A stretch of DNA of 64,000 nucleotides from Saccharomycopsis phalli (lineage: Eukaryota > Ascomycota > Saccharomycetes > Ascoideales > Saccharomycopsidaceae). Below are positions 10,421 to 19,848 of the stretch, piece after piece. Under the pieces are notes generated by a model. That model saw only the letters and a program-made list of their open reading frames with translations, was not told the DNA's origin and searched no databases. A program made the translations under genes and the position numbers. The stretch covers positions 930,001 to 994,000 of the forward strand of contig CP073212.1 in assembly GCA_020342235.1 (NCBI GenBank), written 5' to 3'. Numbering within the stretch: position 1 is the stretch's first letter; the number at the start of each line of letters is the position of its first letter.

Positions 10421-10548
10421 GGGTTGTCAAAGGGTTTTCTTCAACAGCAATGCTGCCTCAGGATGTTCCCAAGTGAAAATACATCAGTCAAATAACCATA
10501 ATGCCAGAGACAATATATAGCCAATACAAAAATAAATATTATTATTAC
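10421..10548 (+). repeat. Family B repeat copy
   Basis: The 128-bp sequence matches 53493-53620 along its whole length with scattered differences. It includes GGGTTGTCAAAGGGTTTTC at the start and the CAATATATAGC...AAATAAATATTATT end. It lies about 110 bp upstream of the SPB4 start. Confidence 0.7.
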
Positions 10549-10590
10549 ATGGCAAAGTCTGACATCCAACGCAGCTTCTTTGACGAAATA

Positions 10591-10596
10591 CACGTG
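10591..10596. promoter_or_regulatory. CACGTG box upstream of SPB4
   Basis: Read on the minus strand the site is GGTCACGTG, which fits the RTCACGTG consensus of Cbf1. It lies 62 bp upstream of the SPB4 ATG. Confidence 0.4.
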
Positions 10597-10658
10597 ACCA
10601 ACTAGTCTTCGCCTACCCTGCCTCAAGGCATCGAAAAATTTCACCAGCATTCTTCTTC

Positions 10659-12431
10659 ATGTCACTAGAGTGGAACAATTGTCAGGTCGCTGATTGGATC
10701 CACGCAGCTGTACAGGCTCAGGGATACGCCAAAATGACGCCTGTTCAGGCGGCTACCATCCCCTTGTTTTCCGGCAACAAAGACGTGGTTGTGGAGGCAG
10801 TTACCGGCTCAGGAAAAACCGTGTCGTTTGTGATTCCGGTTCTCCAGCGGTATTTCAAGTCCGAAAGGGTCAAGGGAGTGTTTGCCGTTGTCATGGCACC
10901 AACACGGGAGCTAGCTCTTCAAATTATCAAGGTATTTCGCGAATTCATCGAGTATTCCCCAGAGACAATCACGGTGCAGCATGTGGTGGGAAGTCTCACC
11001 ACGCTCCAGGAAGACCTCCAGCAGTTTAAAGAGACGCCGCCCGACATTTTGGTGGGCACCCCAGGGAAGTTGCAAGATTTTCTCGGCAAGATCCCGAGCC
11101 AGATCCGCGAAGTGGACTGTCTAGTGTTGGACGAGGCCGACCGGCTTTTGGACGTCAGTTTCGAGACAACGGTGCGGGAGATTGTGAGGAAGTTGCCCCG
11201 GCAGAAGCGGATTGGGCTCTTTTCCGCGACAATCTCTTCTGCCGGAGACATGATCTTTAAGATCGGCATGTCGAATCCCGTCAAGGTCAGTGTAAAGGGC
11301 AAGAGTAGCGAGATGAACGCCGCTCCTCGGACGCTCAGCATATGCTACAAGACCTTGTCCAGTGAGGAAAGCCTTCTAGGTATCCTCCATGTGCTTGCCA
11401 CGGCCGAATATCGCAAGGCAATAGTGTACTTCCCCACATGTGTCGGGGTGACGTATTTCTACGCCATGGTGTCACACGTGCTCCAGAAGGCACAGAATGA
11501 CCACGGAATCAAGGCCTACTCGATTCATGGAAAGCTCCAGCTCAAACCACGGCTCAAGACCCTTGAAAAGTTTACGTCCAGTGTGGCAGACAAGGCGGTT
11601 CTTATGGCGACCGACGTGGCTGCTCGTGGAATTGACATTCCCGACGTGGATATAGTGATCCAGATGTCCCCTCCGACGGATCCCGATGTGTTTTTACATC
11701 GGTGTGGGCGCACAGGAAGGGCAAACAAAGTCGGCAAGGCACTTGTGTTTCTCGCTCCAGGAAGAGAAGAGGACTACATTGACTTTATGAGGGTAAAGCG
11801 CGTGGATATTGCGCAAGACTCGACCGATTTCCACAATCTTCCAGCGACAGTCCAGGCGGAATTCGGCCTCAACCAGCCCATACTGTCTCTCGTCCGAAAA
11901 TGGACCTTAGATGACCGTGCACATAATGATCTTGCGATCCGTCTGTACGTTGGGTTCATTCGCTACTACAGCAAGCACTCTGCCCAGTCGATCTTTCGGT
12001 TGGAGAACTTGGACTATGCCGGATTGGCACGTGCCTATGGGTTGTTAAGGCTTCCTAAAATGCCTGAAATCACAAAATACGTTGACAATCCGGGCTGGTT
12101 AGGCGAGGAGATTGACATGGGCAAGTACAGCTACAAAAACCCGCAAAAGGAAAAGGCCCGTGTCGCTGAGTTGGCATTGGAGGAGTCGAGGCGATTGGCC
12201 ATGGCGAAAAAGTCCAAAACTAGGATAGCAAACCAGTCGTGGTCAGGGAATATTCTGGAAAAGGAGACGCGACAAAGCCGGCGGGAAAAGAACTTGAAGA
12301 AGCGGCAGGCGATTGAGAAGAAGTTGATGGAGGAGAGCAGTGACGATGAGTTGGAAGAGGACTGGAAGGATGTCGTGAGGCAAAAGAAGAAGCAAAAGAG
12401 CGGGGGGATAGGCAAGTTTGATGGGCTTTGA
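10659..12431 (+). CDS. SPB4: ATP-dependent RNA helicase Spb4 (DEAD-box)
   Basis: This 590-residue nucleolar DEAD-box helicase acts in 60S ribosomal subunit maturation. Motifs in order: Q-motif region MTPVQAATIPLFSGNKDVVV, motif I AVTGSGKT at 47-54, PTRELA at 81-86, DEAD at 158-161, SAT at 189-191, and HRCGRTGR in the second RecA domain. The VRKWTLDDRAHNDLAIRLYV and FIRYYSKH segment downstream is the Spb4-type C-terminal domain. The tail is rich in Lys/Arg/Glu with an acidic patch (ESSDDELEEDW). The length is near that of S. cerevisiae Spb4. Confidence 0.95.
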   Translation: MSLEWNNCQVADWIHAAVQAQGYAKMTPVQAATIPLFSGNKDVVVEAVTGSGKTVSFVIPVLQRYFKSERVKGVFAVVMAPTRELALQIIKVFREFIEYSPETITVQHVVGSLTTLQEDLQQFKETPPDILVGTPGKLQDFLGKIPSQIREVDCLVLDEADRLLDVSFETTVREIVRKLPRQKRIGLFSATISSAGDMIFKIGMSNPVKVSVKGKSSEMNAAPRTLSICYKTLSSEESLLGILHVLATAEYRKAIVYFPTCVGVTYFYAMVSHVLQKAQNDHGIKAYSIHGKLQLKPRLKTLEKFTSSVADKAVLMATDVAARGIDIPDVDIVIQMSPPTDPDVFLHRCGRTGRANKVGKALVFLAPGREEDYIDFMRVKRVDIAQDSTDFHNLPATVQAEFGLNQPILSLVRKWTLDDRAHNDLAIRLYVGFIRYYSKHSAQSIFRLENLDYAGLARAYGLLRLPKMPEITKYVDNPGWLGEEIDMGKYSYKNPQKEKARVAELALEESRRLAMAKKSKTRIANQSWSGNILEKETRQSRREKNLKKRQAIEKKLMEESSDDELEEDWKDVVRQKKKQKSGGIGKFDGL

Positions 12432-12749
12432 TACAATGGATTTGACGGTATGAGTTACGGTGTGACTTTGCTATTCTTGAGACAGAGTAGATGTTAGAAT
12501 TGAATAAATAACGTCGGGATATCTTTGATAAAGTAGGGGGCATGGAGATGGTTTTTGAATCAATTTACAGTTGTAAATCGTGATGCAGGTTTGTTTGCCA
12601 TGGCGGAAGCTTGTGATGTAGAGTATGGATTCTGATTTCAAATGTTTTTTGATATATCAGCATATTGCTGGGTAGAATTATTGCTGGGTAGACTTTTTGC
12701 CAGTAATGGTAATGTATTAAGGGTTGTACATGTTGATGGATGTATTCAA

Positions 12750-12912
12750 TGTTATTGAGCATTCAAATATACATACTGTTATTGAGTAGTCGGATACTCA
12801 CTATTACAATTGAGCATTCAGGAAATACATACTGTCACAATTGAACATTCAGAAAATACTCAATGTTATAATTGAGCATTCACGAAATACATACTGTCAC
12901 AATTGTGCATCC
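12750..12912. repeat. Minisatellite with units of about 31 bp
   Basis: There are about four imperfect units containing ATTGAGCATTCA and AAATACATACTGTCACAATT. The array lies downstream of SPB4. Confidence 0.65.
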
Positions 12913-12952
12913 TGAGCCAAACAAAAACCATTAAACAGATACAACATATTAA

Positions 12953-13095
12953 TTATATTTATACAAGGCTATAGCTATATGGCTCCAGAGATTTATACTT
13001 TGCCGTCTACAACCAAGTCGGTGCCGCTATGTTGTCAAAAGAAAACTCGGCTCCAGATATAAACTGTCGACTAGAGCTTGTAAATATGTAACATA
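12953..13095 (-). mobile_element. LINE 3' UTR remnant
   Basis: Read on the minus strand it matches the 3' UTR of the 46225-47021 LINE copy: GAGCTTGTAAATATG is recognisable in the opposite orientation, then GACGGCAAAGTATAAATCTC and the TATAGCTATAGCC end, with an AT-rich tail. It is heavily diverged and old. No coding part remains. Confidence 0.65.
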
Positions 13096-13221
13096 CAACA
13101 TATGTACACCACTTTACAAGCTTTACATACCAAGAACCTTAGTTTCACTCTGATGCATCAATTGGTTCGTTTTAAAAACAATCCACAACCATTTGGCTAT
13201 TCAACATTGAAATTATTACAT

Positions 13222-13460
13222 TGTAGTATAGTAACTAGGATACGAGTTGGTAAAATAGCTAAAATATATTCCCTTGACTAGGAGACTGGGTCAAAGGCAA
13301 ACATAAAAGAAAAAGAAAGGAATAACAAAGAAAACAAAGTTTCAAGGAGAGCAATAAAGACCTTGACAATCATCAGAGGTCATGAGAAAACGTAGTGTTA
13401 TTGTGTAGAGGAAATGGACTTGGCTAGACCATTTCCTGGAGCCAAATAGACGGTAAATAA
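13222..13460 (+). repeat. Dispersed repeat copy, TGTAATATAGTAA family
   Basis: The start TGTAGTATAGTAACTAGGAT and then TTGGTAAAATAGCTAAAATA match the copies at 59 and 34824. A block near 13415-13445 (TGGCTAGACCATTTCCTGG) resembles one inside the 33286 copy. The right end is uncertain. Confidence 0.5.
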
Positions 13461-13873
13461 ATTTTCAGGGTATCCCTTTCATCATTACATACATAAACTC
13501 ATATTATATATTAAGAAAAGTCATCTTCAAAATTCCCACTGGACCGCAATTATCAACAGTCTGCGGAAACTTTTGCAGTTCAACTGGCCTCGTACAATTT
13601 CAGAGCGAATGTATATTTCAAGTAATCAATTCTACATAAACCACGGTAAGATGTTCTACCAGCCCCCCAATCTATATTCGTTAGAAAATTCCAAATGACT
13701 TGCCATTTGAATACATCCAACTCATTTGGTTGTCTCCATTTATTTATCATCCATTATTCATTATCATCCACTTTTCCTCACCGTATGTCACGTTCATTGT
13801 CACTCTATACTTCACTCCATATTACACTCTTCATAATTCATATTTACTTGGGATTGCCTCCCATTTCACCAAC
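13461..13873. other. Intergenic region downstream of VPS27
   Basis: The sequence is AT-rich with pyrimidine runs near the VPS27 stop codon. I see no gene here. Confidence 0.4.
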
Positions 13874-15907
13874 TCACAATTCAATCAACAACCGTTCTTC
13901 CTTTGGCGGCTCTTGGATGGATCTTGTAGGCGCAGTAGGAAACAGATTGGCAAATGCATTATATCCCAGGGTGTTTTGAGGATACTGGTACATTGCTGAA
14001 ACCGGCAGGGCAAATTGTGGATTCGGAGGTTCACTTGCTTGGGGCTCATTTGCTTGAGGAGGTTCACTAGGACCTTGTATTTCACCCGGGTTTTGTAATT
14101 CGCTAGGGTCTGGGATTGGTGTGAATGTCTGAGGTTGTGAATTGCCCGGCTGATTTAATTGAGACTGAGGAATTGGTTGAATTCCTTGGGTAGGGTCATG
14201 ATGTATTGTAGGTCCAGTGGGTTGTGTATGCTGGACTGGATGTGGTTCAAATTGTGCCTGAGAAGTGTCATTTTGGATAGGTTGAGTACCGGTCTGAATA
14301 GGTTGAATCCCAGTTTGAATAGGTTGAATTCCAGTTTGAAAAGGTTGAATTCCAGTTTGAAAAGGTTGAATCCCAGTTTGAATAGGTTGAATCCCAGTTG
14401 GTTGAATTCCAGTTGGCTGAATTCCAGTCGGCTGACTTCCAGCTTGAATAGACCGGACACCAGTCTGAACCGGCTGGACTGGCGGTATAACTTGTTGAAA
14501 ACCAGTCCCAGTAGACTGCATTTGCCTTGGAACCGAATCAACCGACGAAAGCTGAGGATATGCTGGCTGGAATTGAGGATACCCCGTATAATTTTGAGGA
14601 ATCTGACCAGTGACATGTGCAACTTGCGACTGGGCACGGCTATATCCACGAAGACTCAATCGCTTTTCAAGCAAACTGTCATACAAGCGGGCAATTAGAC
14701 CGAGTTTCTGCTGCAAATCAATGTACCGCTCATACTTGCCCAAATCTTCGTTGAGGTTCCGCGCCAACTTTGTCTTTAGCTTGATGATCTCAGTGTACAA
14801 TCCCTGCAACTGCTGGTTCTGCAACACCTGCTGGTAGCCACCACTTTGGGTAAGGTTGTCCATCAATTGGGAAAACAAGGCAATGGAGTCTTCCTCTGCT
14901 GGCGAAACTTTTGACTGGAGCTCGCGGTTCAAAAGCGGTTCAAAAGGCGACGGCTGAGCCACCGTCGGTTTCCGTTGCTGGTCCTTCAAGCTCTCGGCGA
15001 TTGCGGCTTTCATTTCCTCATCGTCCTCAACATAAACCTGCTCACGAGTCTGCTGGCTCTCTTTCAAGCTCAACTCCAAAGCTCGCTGCAACATCTCGTT
15101 CTCCTCGTCCAATTGGCGGCTCTTTTTCGGCTTCACCGGCTTCTTCTCGGCCAACAAGTCAAAACACGAGTCACAGACCCGAACTGGATCAGTTAGACCC
15201 ATACTGGGGATTGGAATCGAGCTTCCCGAGTGCAAATGGCAAAATACCCCGCCACAGTTCCGACAGTGGTGCTTTCTATTAAAGGTCGTGAAGGACTCAA
15301 AGCCAATCATACAGGAATCGGCCTCGACCCAAACCGGAGGCACAGCAGACTCCATGAACTTCTCATTGAAGATGATCTTGTTGTCGATCTTGGGGAACTT
15401 GAAGATCCCCTCCTGCTTCAAGTTGTCGTGGATCTTGTTGATGTTGTGGTTCAAGTTTGTATACTTGTCAAACAAAATGTGCCAGGTCTCAAACAACTCC
15501 AAGACCTTATCCTTGACAATCGCGTTGGTCTTGGCGTCGTGAAGCACATACAACAACTTGTCGAGAAGCTGGTTTCGCACCTGGCTGTAACTCTTGCTAA
15601 AGCCATTCTCAGTCGAACCTCCACCCACTGTCCCTCCAGCAAATATCTCCATGGAGAAATTTATACCAGAGTTCTTGATAAGCAAGTCCAACAACGTGAG
15701 CAACTGGATTTGGTAGTAGGGGTTCTTCCCATTGAGAATCCGCGGCTCCCATGCCTTGAGAAACTCTTTGGCTCGCACCTTTTTCGTCTTGATCAAGTCC
15801 ACAAACTCAAACCCGCGGTTCAAGTCAATCTCCCCATTTGGAATCGACTCTAAACAAATGTCATTTAAAAGCCCGTCCACGTCTATGCTACTAGAAAACC
15901 AACTCAT
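13874..15907 (-). CDS. VPS27: ESCRT-0 subunit Vps27
   Basis: This 677-residue protein binds ubiquitinated cargo at endosomes and recruits ESCRT-I and clathrin. Domains: VHS at about 8-155, with a Gly/Ser-rich insertion at about 90-108; FYVE zinc finger at about 190-254, with the PI3P-binding RKHHCRNCGG at 211-220; two ubiquitin-interacting motifs at about 267-286 (ALELSLKES) and 295-311 (AAIAESLKD); then the Hse1-binding GAT-like helical region at about 340-420. The C-terminal third is rich in Gln/Pro with tandem copies of a 7-residue IQPIQTG/IQPFQTG unit. Near the end a PTAP motif (NLFPTAPTR) fits Vps23 binding, and the terminal LLIEL is a clathrin box. A TTACCCGG box lies 40 bp upstream of the ATG. 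Confidence 0.95.
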   Translation of the reverse strand: MSWFSSSIDVDGLLNDICLESIPNGEIDLNRGFEFVDLIKTKKVRAKEFLKAWEPRILNGKNPYYQIQLLTLLDLLIKNSGINFSMEIFAGGTVGGGSTENGFSKSYSQVRNQLLDKLLYVLHDAKTNAIVKDKVLELFETWHILFDKYTNLNHNINKIHDNLKQEGIFKFPKIDNKIIFNEKFMESAVPPVWVEADSCMIGFESFTTFNRKHHCRNCGGVFCHLHSGSSIPIPSMGLTDPVRVCDSCFDLLAEKKPVKPKKSRQLDEENEMLQRALELSLKESQQTREQVYVEDDEEMKAAIAESLKDQQRKPTVAQPSPFEPLLNRELQSKVSPAEEDSIALFSQLMDNLTQSGGYQQVLQNQQLQGLYTEIIKLKTKLARNLNEDLGKYERYIDLQQKLGLIARLYDSLLEKRLSLRGYSRAQSQVAHVTGQIPQNYTGYPQFQPAYPQLSSVDSVPRQMQSTGTGFQQVIPPVQPVQTGVRSIQAGSQPTGIQPTGIQPTGIQPIQTGIQPFQTGIQPFQTGIQPIQTGIQPIQTGTQPIQNDTSQAQFEPHPVQHTQPTGPTIHHDPTQGIQPIPQSQLNQPGNSQPQTFTPIPDPSELQNPGEIQGPSEPPQANEPQASEPPNPQFALPVSAMYQYPQNTLGYNAFANLFPTAPTRSIQEPPKEERLLIEL

Positions 15908-15947
15908 GATGAGGATAAACGATGGCTAGCGATATAAGTGGCAACAG

Positions 15948-15955
15948 TTACCCGG
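15948..15955. promoter_or_regulatory. Reb1-like box TTACCCGG upstream of VPS27
   Basis: The site is an exact TTACCCGG 40 bp upstream of the VPS27 start codon. It is followed by CC, like the site at TEF3. Confidence 0.5.
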
Positions 15956-16011
15956 CCAGGGCGATGCAGACCATGAGCATGATAGCTGAGATGTAGAATA
16001 GCTAAGGATAC

Positions 16012-16205
16012 AAGATAAGATACAGAAAAGATACAGAAAAGATACAGAAAAGATACAGAAAAGATATAAGATAAGATACAAGAAAGGATACAAGATAAGA
16101 TACAAGAAAGGATACAAGATAAGATACAGAAAAGATACAGAAAAGATACAAGATAAGATACAGAAAAGATACAGAAAAGATACAAGATAAGATACAAGAA
16201 AGGAT
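16012..16205. repeat. Minisatellite of AGATACAGAAAA and AGATACAAGATA units
   Basis: The units are about 12 bp and mixed in order. They cover roughly 190 bp of the VPS27 5' flank. Confidence 0.8.
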
Positions 16206-16689
16206 ACAAAGTAAAATGCTTTTTTAATCATTATAATGGAAGACTTTAGCGTTGTGTGTTTGAAAGTGACTGGTGTAAGGAAATTACGCAATGTAGATGG
16301 ACTGAGTATTGGAAAATGTCAAGAAATGGCACAAATTGGGTATGAAAATACTCTGATACTGTCATAAATTGAAACTTTGAATCTCGCGTCATTCACTCAA
16401 GAAACAGTCACCATGTAATGATACACCAAAGATTGTATCATGGCTTACTCATGATATGGTTATGTAAGAAATTATTACACTATATGATGATACTCTGGCA
16501 TTGTGGGAATATGTCCATGTGATATTATTCTTTGGTCATGTATGATCTTGTATCATTACAGTTTGACGTGCTATCAAACGATAGTAGGACAATTGGCTAT
16601 GTTGACAAATGGTTATTTTTTGTTTTGCCTGATATTTCGATATTCCAATATTAATTGTGATATTCCAATATTAATTCTCATATTCTAAT
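16206..16689. other. Intergenic, AT-rich
   Basis: It contains ATGATAC/GTATCAT-type short inverted words near 16418-16445 and repeated ATATTCCAATATTAAT words at the right. No gene is supported. Confidence 0.4.
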
Positions 16690-16800
16690 ACTTCTTTTAT
16701 TCCGATACTTCTCTTATTCCAATACTTCTTCTTTACTTCTTCCTTACTTCTTCTTCTTCATACTTCTTCCTTACTTCTTCTTCTTCATACTTCTACATTT
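16690..16800. repeat. Pyrimidine-rich tandem repeat (TACTTCTTC units)
   Basis: Imperfect copies of TACTTCTTCCTTACTTCTTC and related words occupy the 3' flank of ATP19. Confidence 0.65.
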
Positions 16801-16821
16801 CACCAGTGAATATTTATTATC

Positions 16822-17058
16822 TTATAATTCTATCCCATTCTTCTTCAAATACTCCTTCACAAATTTTTCCTCTTCTGGGTTGGATGCATTAATTGCTGGA
16901 ACGTTCGAGGCACGGTTCCATGGCTTTGGGCAGGCCAAAAACACAACAGAACCAATAGTAGCAGCAGATAACTGTCGTTAGAAAACCCTGGTACATTCAT
17001 TTTTACTTACTTGCCAAGGCAAGACTTTCTTTCCGAGAATAGTGTAAGCAGATCCCAT
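16822..17058 (-). CDS. ATP19: F1Fo ATP synthase subunit k (Atp19), one intron
   Basis: Two exons, 17058-17011 and 16971-16822, encode 65 residues. Exon 1 gives MGSAYTILGKKVLPWQ; exon 2 starts LSAATIGSVVFLACPKPW and ends with EEEKFVKEYLKKNGIEL. S. cerevisiae Atp19 starts MGAAYHFMGKAIPPHQLA and ends in the similar DEEKFIENYLKKH, and the single hydrophobic helix sits at the same place. Subunit k is a small inner-membrane protein tied to ATP synthase dimer stability. The frame is closed unless the 39-nt intron is removed, so the gene is easy to miss. It is divergent to LAS1, with 100 bp between the start codons. Confidence 0.85.
16972..17010 (-). other. 39-nt spliceosomal intron of ATP19
   Basis: On the minus strand the donor is GTAAGT and the end is TTTTCTAACGACAG. 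The branch-point CTAAC is thus only a few bases from the AG acceptor. The very short intron and short branch-to-acceptor distance recall introns of Yarrowia-like early-branching yeasts. Confidence 0.8.
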
Positions 17059-17109
17059 TGTATGTTGGTTGAAAATTCAATGCTCTGTTTTTCATTGGAC
17101 CCACGTTTG

Positions 17110-17117
17110 CTACCCGG
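17110..17117. promoter_or_regulatory. Reb1-like box CTACCCGG between ATP19 and LAS1
   Basis: It is a one-base variant of TTACCCGG. It lies 41 bp from the LAS1 start and 51 bp from the ATP19 start, near the middle of the 100-bp shared promoter. Confidence 0.4.
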
Positions 17118-17158
17118 ACACGCACCACAACATTGCATGCAATTTTTCACTCTTGTCC

Positions 17159-18154
17159 ATGAGCCATCCGCAAGTAGTCCCGTGGAAATCCAACAGTGAG
17201 CTTCTAGAACTCGAAAAATGGTTTTATAGCAAAGATATAGACTCGAGGAAACGTGCTGTAGACCGTGTTCTGGCATATCTCATCCGGGGAAAGGTCTTGG
17301 CCTCCATCGAGGCCACCCGGCTTCTAACTCAAGTCTGCTTGGAAGACGACGAAAATAAGCTGGATAAGACAATAGTAAGAATGGCTTATTCCATGGCACT
17401 CATAAAGTTTGTCAATGACCTTTTGGACCCGTATCAGAAGGCCAGTCATGCGATTTCGCTCCATGGCATCGCCAGAGACATTGACTTGCCAAGCTCGTTT
17501 GTCGAAATCCGCCACATTGCCACCCACGAAAACTTGCCGGAATTGGGAATTCTCAGAGGACTTGCCCAGAATGCGCTTCTTTGGTTGCGTGACCACTTTT
17601 GGAGTGCCAATGTTCTAGAGAGTGGGATAGAGGTGGATAAGAAGGAATTGAAGCAGTGCATCAAGGCATACAGAAGACATCACCGAAACGGGGCTCAAAA
17701 TGACGCTGAGTATGAGAGTTCCATGGCTCGGCTTGGAGATATTCTCAAGGGTCCAGCCGAAGACCAATTGACCGAGGTCTTGTGTTGCAGCAATGTGCTT
17801 ATCATGGACAAAAAGGAGATAAAATTCGTGAGTGTCCAGCGGCTTTACTGGCCGTTATTGAAGCTTCTTAATCAGTTTCTCCAAGGGAGAGTCAATTTGT
17901 ACGAGTTGGTGTGCGTATACATGCTGAAGGGGGATTATAACGACACCGAGTTGGAGTTTGTACGGGGATGGATGGAGTTTTTTGTAACTAGGCAGGTTGT
18001 TGACCAGGATTTTATCATGGGGTTGTTGGATGATCGGTTTGAGTCGGTGAAACTGGCGGTGAGGAATAGGAAACGAGTCAAGTTGGAGCGCAAGAGTTTT
18101 TTCTTTGATACTGTGGAGTGTAAACGGGTTGTTCCATTTGGGGTTCCTTTTTGA
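17159..18154 (+). CDS. LAS1: Las1, pre-rRNA ITS2 endonuclease
   Basis: The protein of 331 residues starts at the first ATG of the frame (MSHPQVVPWK). Las1 is the HEPN nuclease that, with Grc3, cuts the ITS2 spacer of pre-rRNA. The HEPN active-site motif is R118-H119-I-A-T-H123-E, inside SFVEIRHIATHENLPELG. Helical segments before and after it match the family (FWSANVLESGIEVDKKELKQ and so on). It is shorter than S. cerevisiae Las1 (502 residues), mainly in the C-terminal half. The last residues, CKRVVPFGVPF, may be the short tail that contacts Grc3; this is inferred. A frame upstream of the ATG is open but has no ATG and overlaps the promoter. Confidence 0.93.
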   Translation: MSHPQVVPWKSNSELLELEKWFYSKDIDSRKRAVDRVLAYLIRGKVLASIEATRLLTQVCLEDDENKLDKTIVRMAYSMALIKFVNDLLDPYQKASHAISLHGIARDIDLPSSFVEIRHIATHENLPELGILRGLAQNALLWLRDHFWSANVLESGIEVDKKELKQCIKAYRRHHRNGAQNDAEYESSMARLGDILKGPAEDQLTEVLCCSNVLIMDKKEIKFVSVQRLYWPLLKLLNQFLQGRVNLYELVCVYMLKGDYNDTELEFVRGWMEFFVTRQVVDQDFIMGLLDDRFESVKLAVRNRKRVKLERKSFFFDTVECKRVVPFGVPF

Positions 18155-18183
18155 TGGCTGGATGGGTTGTAAGGAGGGGTAAG

Positions 18184-18298
18184 GAGAATGAATGGATTGA
18201 TGCCAAGTCTGAGAATGAATGGATTGATGTCAAGTCTGAGAATGAATGGATTGATGTCAAGTCTGAGAATGAATGGATTAATGTCAAGTCTGAGAATA
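18184..18298. repeat. 27-bp minisatellite, about 4 copies
   Basis: The unit contains GAGAATGAATGGATTGATG and TCAAGTCT. It lies 30 bp after the LAS1 stop codon, in a different frame, and could be read as a 9-residue SENEWIDVK repeat. I treat it as non-coding. Confidence 0.85.
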
Positions 18299-19250
18299 AT
18301 TCAATGGATCAATATCACAAGCCTGGGAATGCGGGCCGTTGATGGGATTTAAACTGCATTCTACAAGTATACTGGTGCCATTGGCCTGTGAACGTACAGT
18401 ACCATTTCGGTATGCTATTTCAGTGTATTGCATCATATCTGCTGCCAACGGTGCTTGTTAATGTCCATTTAGTTGAACATTCAGTCGACAAAGGTAGTAA
18501 CTGGCGAAATAAACAGATGCGTGTTTGATGAAGCTGTGCTAGGATTTGACTTTTCGGATAAAGTGGAGTTATGACAGTACTAGTATACAGCAAGGTGGAA
18601 AGCAAGGTGAAAGCAAGATGGAAAAGCCAAGGCTAAATAAAGAAAACTGCCTACCTATAAATGATACATCTTCCAGTGCACCAACTTGTACAAAACACAG
18701 TTACTACACTCTTATTAATCCCTGCCAAGACAGCTCCCAAAAATCTTGTGCAATTGGCTCTTAATCACTCCAACATGAAAATTCCAGTGTACCTGGACAA
18801 TACAATGGCTCTCAATTTCTAAATAGCCATTTCTCTTAATAACAAAAATAATCAATGATTCTTGACGGGTTCATGAGAATTTGTGAGTGATCTTGACATG
18901 GATCTGATTTACCATTTATGGCTACGTGCATACATTTATGCATTCAACAGGAGATGACTGGACTACAATCTTTAGCAAGTATGCTTCAAGAATTAAATCA
19001 ATTTGTCCCCACAATTGCATTCCGTTTCAGTGAGTAAAACTTGCATGTGCTGTTCAATTGGCATATGATGATTTGTTTGACTCGCGCTGTTTGAGTTGAC
19101 GTTTGTATGCCACATTTTCGTGAAAACACCATTGTTTGAAAGGTCACTATCCAAATACAGAATATTGTCTTGGATCATCTTTCCAAGGCACCAAGGGGCT
19201 AAAAAGATATGATGTGTTCTCCCGGATAAAATATCATGCAGGATCAGAAC
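18299..19250. other. Intergenic, no gene seen
   Basis: This is AT-rich sequence without repeats that I recognise and without a convincing ORF. Confidence 0.4.
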
Positions 19251-19258
19251 TATAAAAA
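19251..19258 (+). promoter_or_regulatory. TATA box candidate (TATAAAAA)
   Basis: It is a canonical TATAAAAAGG 150 bp before the ATG at 19401, in an otherwise gene-free region. It suggests a small plus-strand transcription unit. Confidence 0.4.
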
Positions 19259-19400
19259 GGATCGTCGCAGGTATAAATCACCAGTTTTTGCCAATAAAAA
19301 TTAGTGATATTGAGTAACCAGAGGAAACAAGTTTGCAGTTTTGTTAATAAACCAGTGATATTGAATAACCAGACGGAGCATAAATTCATATTTTCAAGCC

Positions 19401-19520
19401 ATGTCGTACGACTATAGTAGTTATCCCACCAGTTTTGATGATCTTTTGTTGGTGTATTTCTTTGAGGAGGTAATGTGTGAGGACTTGAGAAGTGAGTCGC
19501 TTGACTATTTATGCTATTAG
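19401..19520 (+). CDS. Possible small protein, 39 residues
   Basis: The ORF reads MSYDYSSYPTSFDDLLLVYF then FEEVMCEDLRSESLDYLCY. It is rich in Tyr and acidic residues, and no family is recognised. Support comes from the upstream TATA box and an A/T-rich leader. The alternative is chance: ORFs of this size are common, and a GTAATG near codon 24 could also be a weak splice donor. Confidence 0.25.
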   Translation: MSYDYSSYPTSFDDLLLVYFFEEVMCEDLRSESLDYLCY

Positions 19521-19544
19521 TCTGGTTGAGTCGTTTGACTTTTT

Positions 19545-19640
19545 GCTAGACCAGTCGTGTGATTTGATATTTTGCTAGACCAGCCGTGTGATTTGATATT
19601 TTGCTAGACCAGCCGTGTGATTTGATATTTTGCTAATAGT
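19545..19640. repeat. 29-bp tandem repeat, about 3 copies
   Basis: The unit contains GCTAGACCAGCCGTGTGATT and TGATATTTT. The copies are nearly identical. Confidence 0.8.
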
Positions 19641-19848
19641 CTCGTTGAGTCGCTTCTAAATGAACCCGTGGAGCCAATGATAATAGCGATTGCCAATGAT
19701 AATATCGATTAAACAGTTATTCTTGTAGTACAACTGGCTTCTACCAATGAGCCTTACAACACTACATCTCGATCATAATACTCGTGTACAGAATTCTATT
19801 AGACCCCACTATGGTGCGTGACACCGCACACGCATCAAAAATTAACAC

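Noticed and set aside
17069-17158. Upstream extension of LAS1
   Set aside because: No ATG in frame; the stretch lies in the ATP19-LAS1 promoter and contains the TACCCGG box.
18151-18342. ORF with SENEWIDVK repeats after LAS1
   Set aside because: It is the 27-bp minisatellite in a frame other than LAS1.
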